The notes below the pieces were generated by a model. That model did not search any database. It saw nothing but the letters and a program-made list of their open reading frames with translations, and was not told where the DNA came from. Shown here piece by piece: positions 45,618-46,587 of a stretch of DNA of 46,587 nucleotides. Positions within the stretch are counted from its first letter, which is position 1, and each line of letters starts with the position of its first letter. Origin of the DNA: Flavobacteriia bacterium. GTDB taxonomy: Bacteria; Bacteroidota; Bacteroidia; Flavobacteriales_D; Crocinitomicaceae. Both the position numbers and the translations under genes were made by a program. The DNA lies in assembly GCA_947455515.1 (NCBI GenBank), contig CANGOF010000010.1, forward strand, positions 1-46,587, written 5' to 3'.

Positions 45618-46587
45618 GGGATATAGTTGAAAACTTAAAACTCTTTAAGAGGGTATACATATTCTTAGGAATAATTATTGCAATCGTCACTATTGGAACG
45701 ATTGGATTCATGCTTATTGAACATTGGTCTTTTTTAGATGCTTTTTACATGACGGTTATCACAACTGCTACTGTAGGTTTTGAAGAAACACACCAATTAA
45801 GTACATTAGGTAAATTATTTACCATTTTTCTAATTATCATAAGTTTTGGTACATTCGCATTAGCAATATCGTCGATTACCAAATACATAATGGGTGGAGA
45901 CTATAAAGTAAACCTTAAACAATACAGAACCAATAAAATCTTAAATGCTATGGAAAATCATGTTGTAATTTGTGGATTTGGACGCGTTGGAAAACAAGTT
46001 GCGGAAGACCTTCATAGTAAAAAAACTTCGTTGGTCATTATCGATAATAATGAAGAGGAGTTTGAAAAAAGTCATCTCATCGAAAATTATGTTTTCATTA
46101 AAGGAGATTCAACAGACGACGAAATTCTTGCAAGCGCTAATCTTGGGAAAGCCAGTGCGGTTATTTCTTGTCTACCAAAAGATGCCGATAATTTATATGT
46201 GGTTCTCTCAGCGAGAGAATTCAATAAATCGCTAAAAATTATTTCTCGTGCGACACATTCAGCTTCTGTTTCAAAATTAAAACTTGCTGGAGCGGATAAT
46301 GTAATTATGCCAGATTCAATTGGAGGCACACACATGGCTTCGTTAGTAGCTAATCCAGATGTAGTTGAATTCCTAGACTCCATCCGCTCACAAGGAAATG
46401 AAGGTGTGAATATTGAATCTATAGCATTTAATGAACTTCCAACAGAATACCAATTCAAAAAATTAAAAGACCTTAAAGTGTTGAAAATAAGAACAATTAC
46501 TTCAGTTACCATTATCGGATATAAAACTGCGGATGGGAAATACATCATAAACCCAACGGGAGAAGAGGAAATAGTTCCCCATTCTAA
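45614..46587 (+). CDS. Ion-channel plus TrkA-N domain potassium channel, 3'-truncated by the window edge (not in ORF track)
   Basis: GTG start overlapping the pspC stop; open in frame to the window end: VRDIVENLKLFKRVYIFLGIIIAIVTIGTIGFMLIEHWSFLDAFYMTVITTATVGFEETHQLS...NHVVICGFGRVGKQVAEDLHSKKTSLVIIDNNEEE...YVFIKGDSTDDEIL...GEEEIVPHS. Confidence 0.9.
   Translation, partial: MRDIVENLKLFKRVYIFLGIIIAIVTIGTIGFMLIEHWSFLDAFYMTVITTATVGFEETHQLSTLGKLFTIFLIIISFGTFALAISSITKYIMGGDYKVNLKQYRTNKILNAMENHVVICGFGRVGKQVAEDLHSKKTSLVIIDNNEEEFEKSHLIENYVFIKGDSTDDEILASANLGKASAVISCLPKDADNLYVVLSAREFNKSLKIISRATHSASVSKLKLAGADNVIMPDSIGGTHMASLVANPDVVEFLDSIRSQGNEGVNIESIAFNELPTEYQFKKLKDLKVLKIRTITSVTIIGYKTADGKYIINPTGEEEIVPHS

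Noticed and set aside
46087-46548. 153-aa antisense ORF and 87-aa ORF at 45972..46235
   Set aside because: Both overlap the in-frame TrkA-N domain of the K+ channel starting at GTG 45614, which has clear motifs.

Overview
This window looks like AT-rich Bacteroidota (Flavobacteriales-like) chromosome. Nearly all of it is coding, and no rRNA, tRNA, CRISPR array or intact transposon was recognised. Main blocks: (1) a porin, then a same-strand signalling island (about 1.35-9.9 kb) with a Cache/HAMP/GAF/coiled-coil/PAS sensor, a stand-alone CheR, a CheB catalytic domain without a receiver, a small cytochrome-b5-like protein, a lone GAF protein, a membrane GAF-PAS-PAS-SpoIIE phosphatase, a SiaB-like kinase and a SiaC-like phosphoprotein; (2) a tightly packed cluster (10.0-23.6 kb) with an unusual ABCG-type transporter carrying N-terminal TerB-like and FHA-like segments, a 2216-aa PKD/Ig/FnIII-like adhesin with a T9SS type-B C-terminus, a PorP/SprF protein and an OmpA/PD40 protein; (3) secreted or lipoprotein genes of unknown function, then UbiA, OmpA/TPR/PD40 and QueE; (4) a DksA-LspA-LETM1-like-LETM1-like paralogue-propeller-HAD operon in which the second LETM1-like protein has gained a signal peptide; (5) DUF3109, a RelE/ParE toxin-antitoxin pair and an ALDH; (6) a TolC-MFP-RND efflux operon; (7) DUF3108, DUF2851, PspC and a GTG-initiated TrkA-N K+ channel that runs off the window and is absent from the ORF track. 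The best candidate for an undescribed system is the combination of a CheR/CheB module with no CheA or chemoreceptor, a SiaABC-like partner switch with no SiaD, and an ABC-transporter/T9SS-adhesin cluster. All functional coupling is inference from gene order. Family assignments come from reading motifs, not from database searches.
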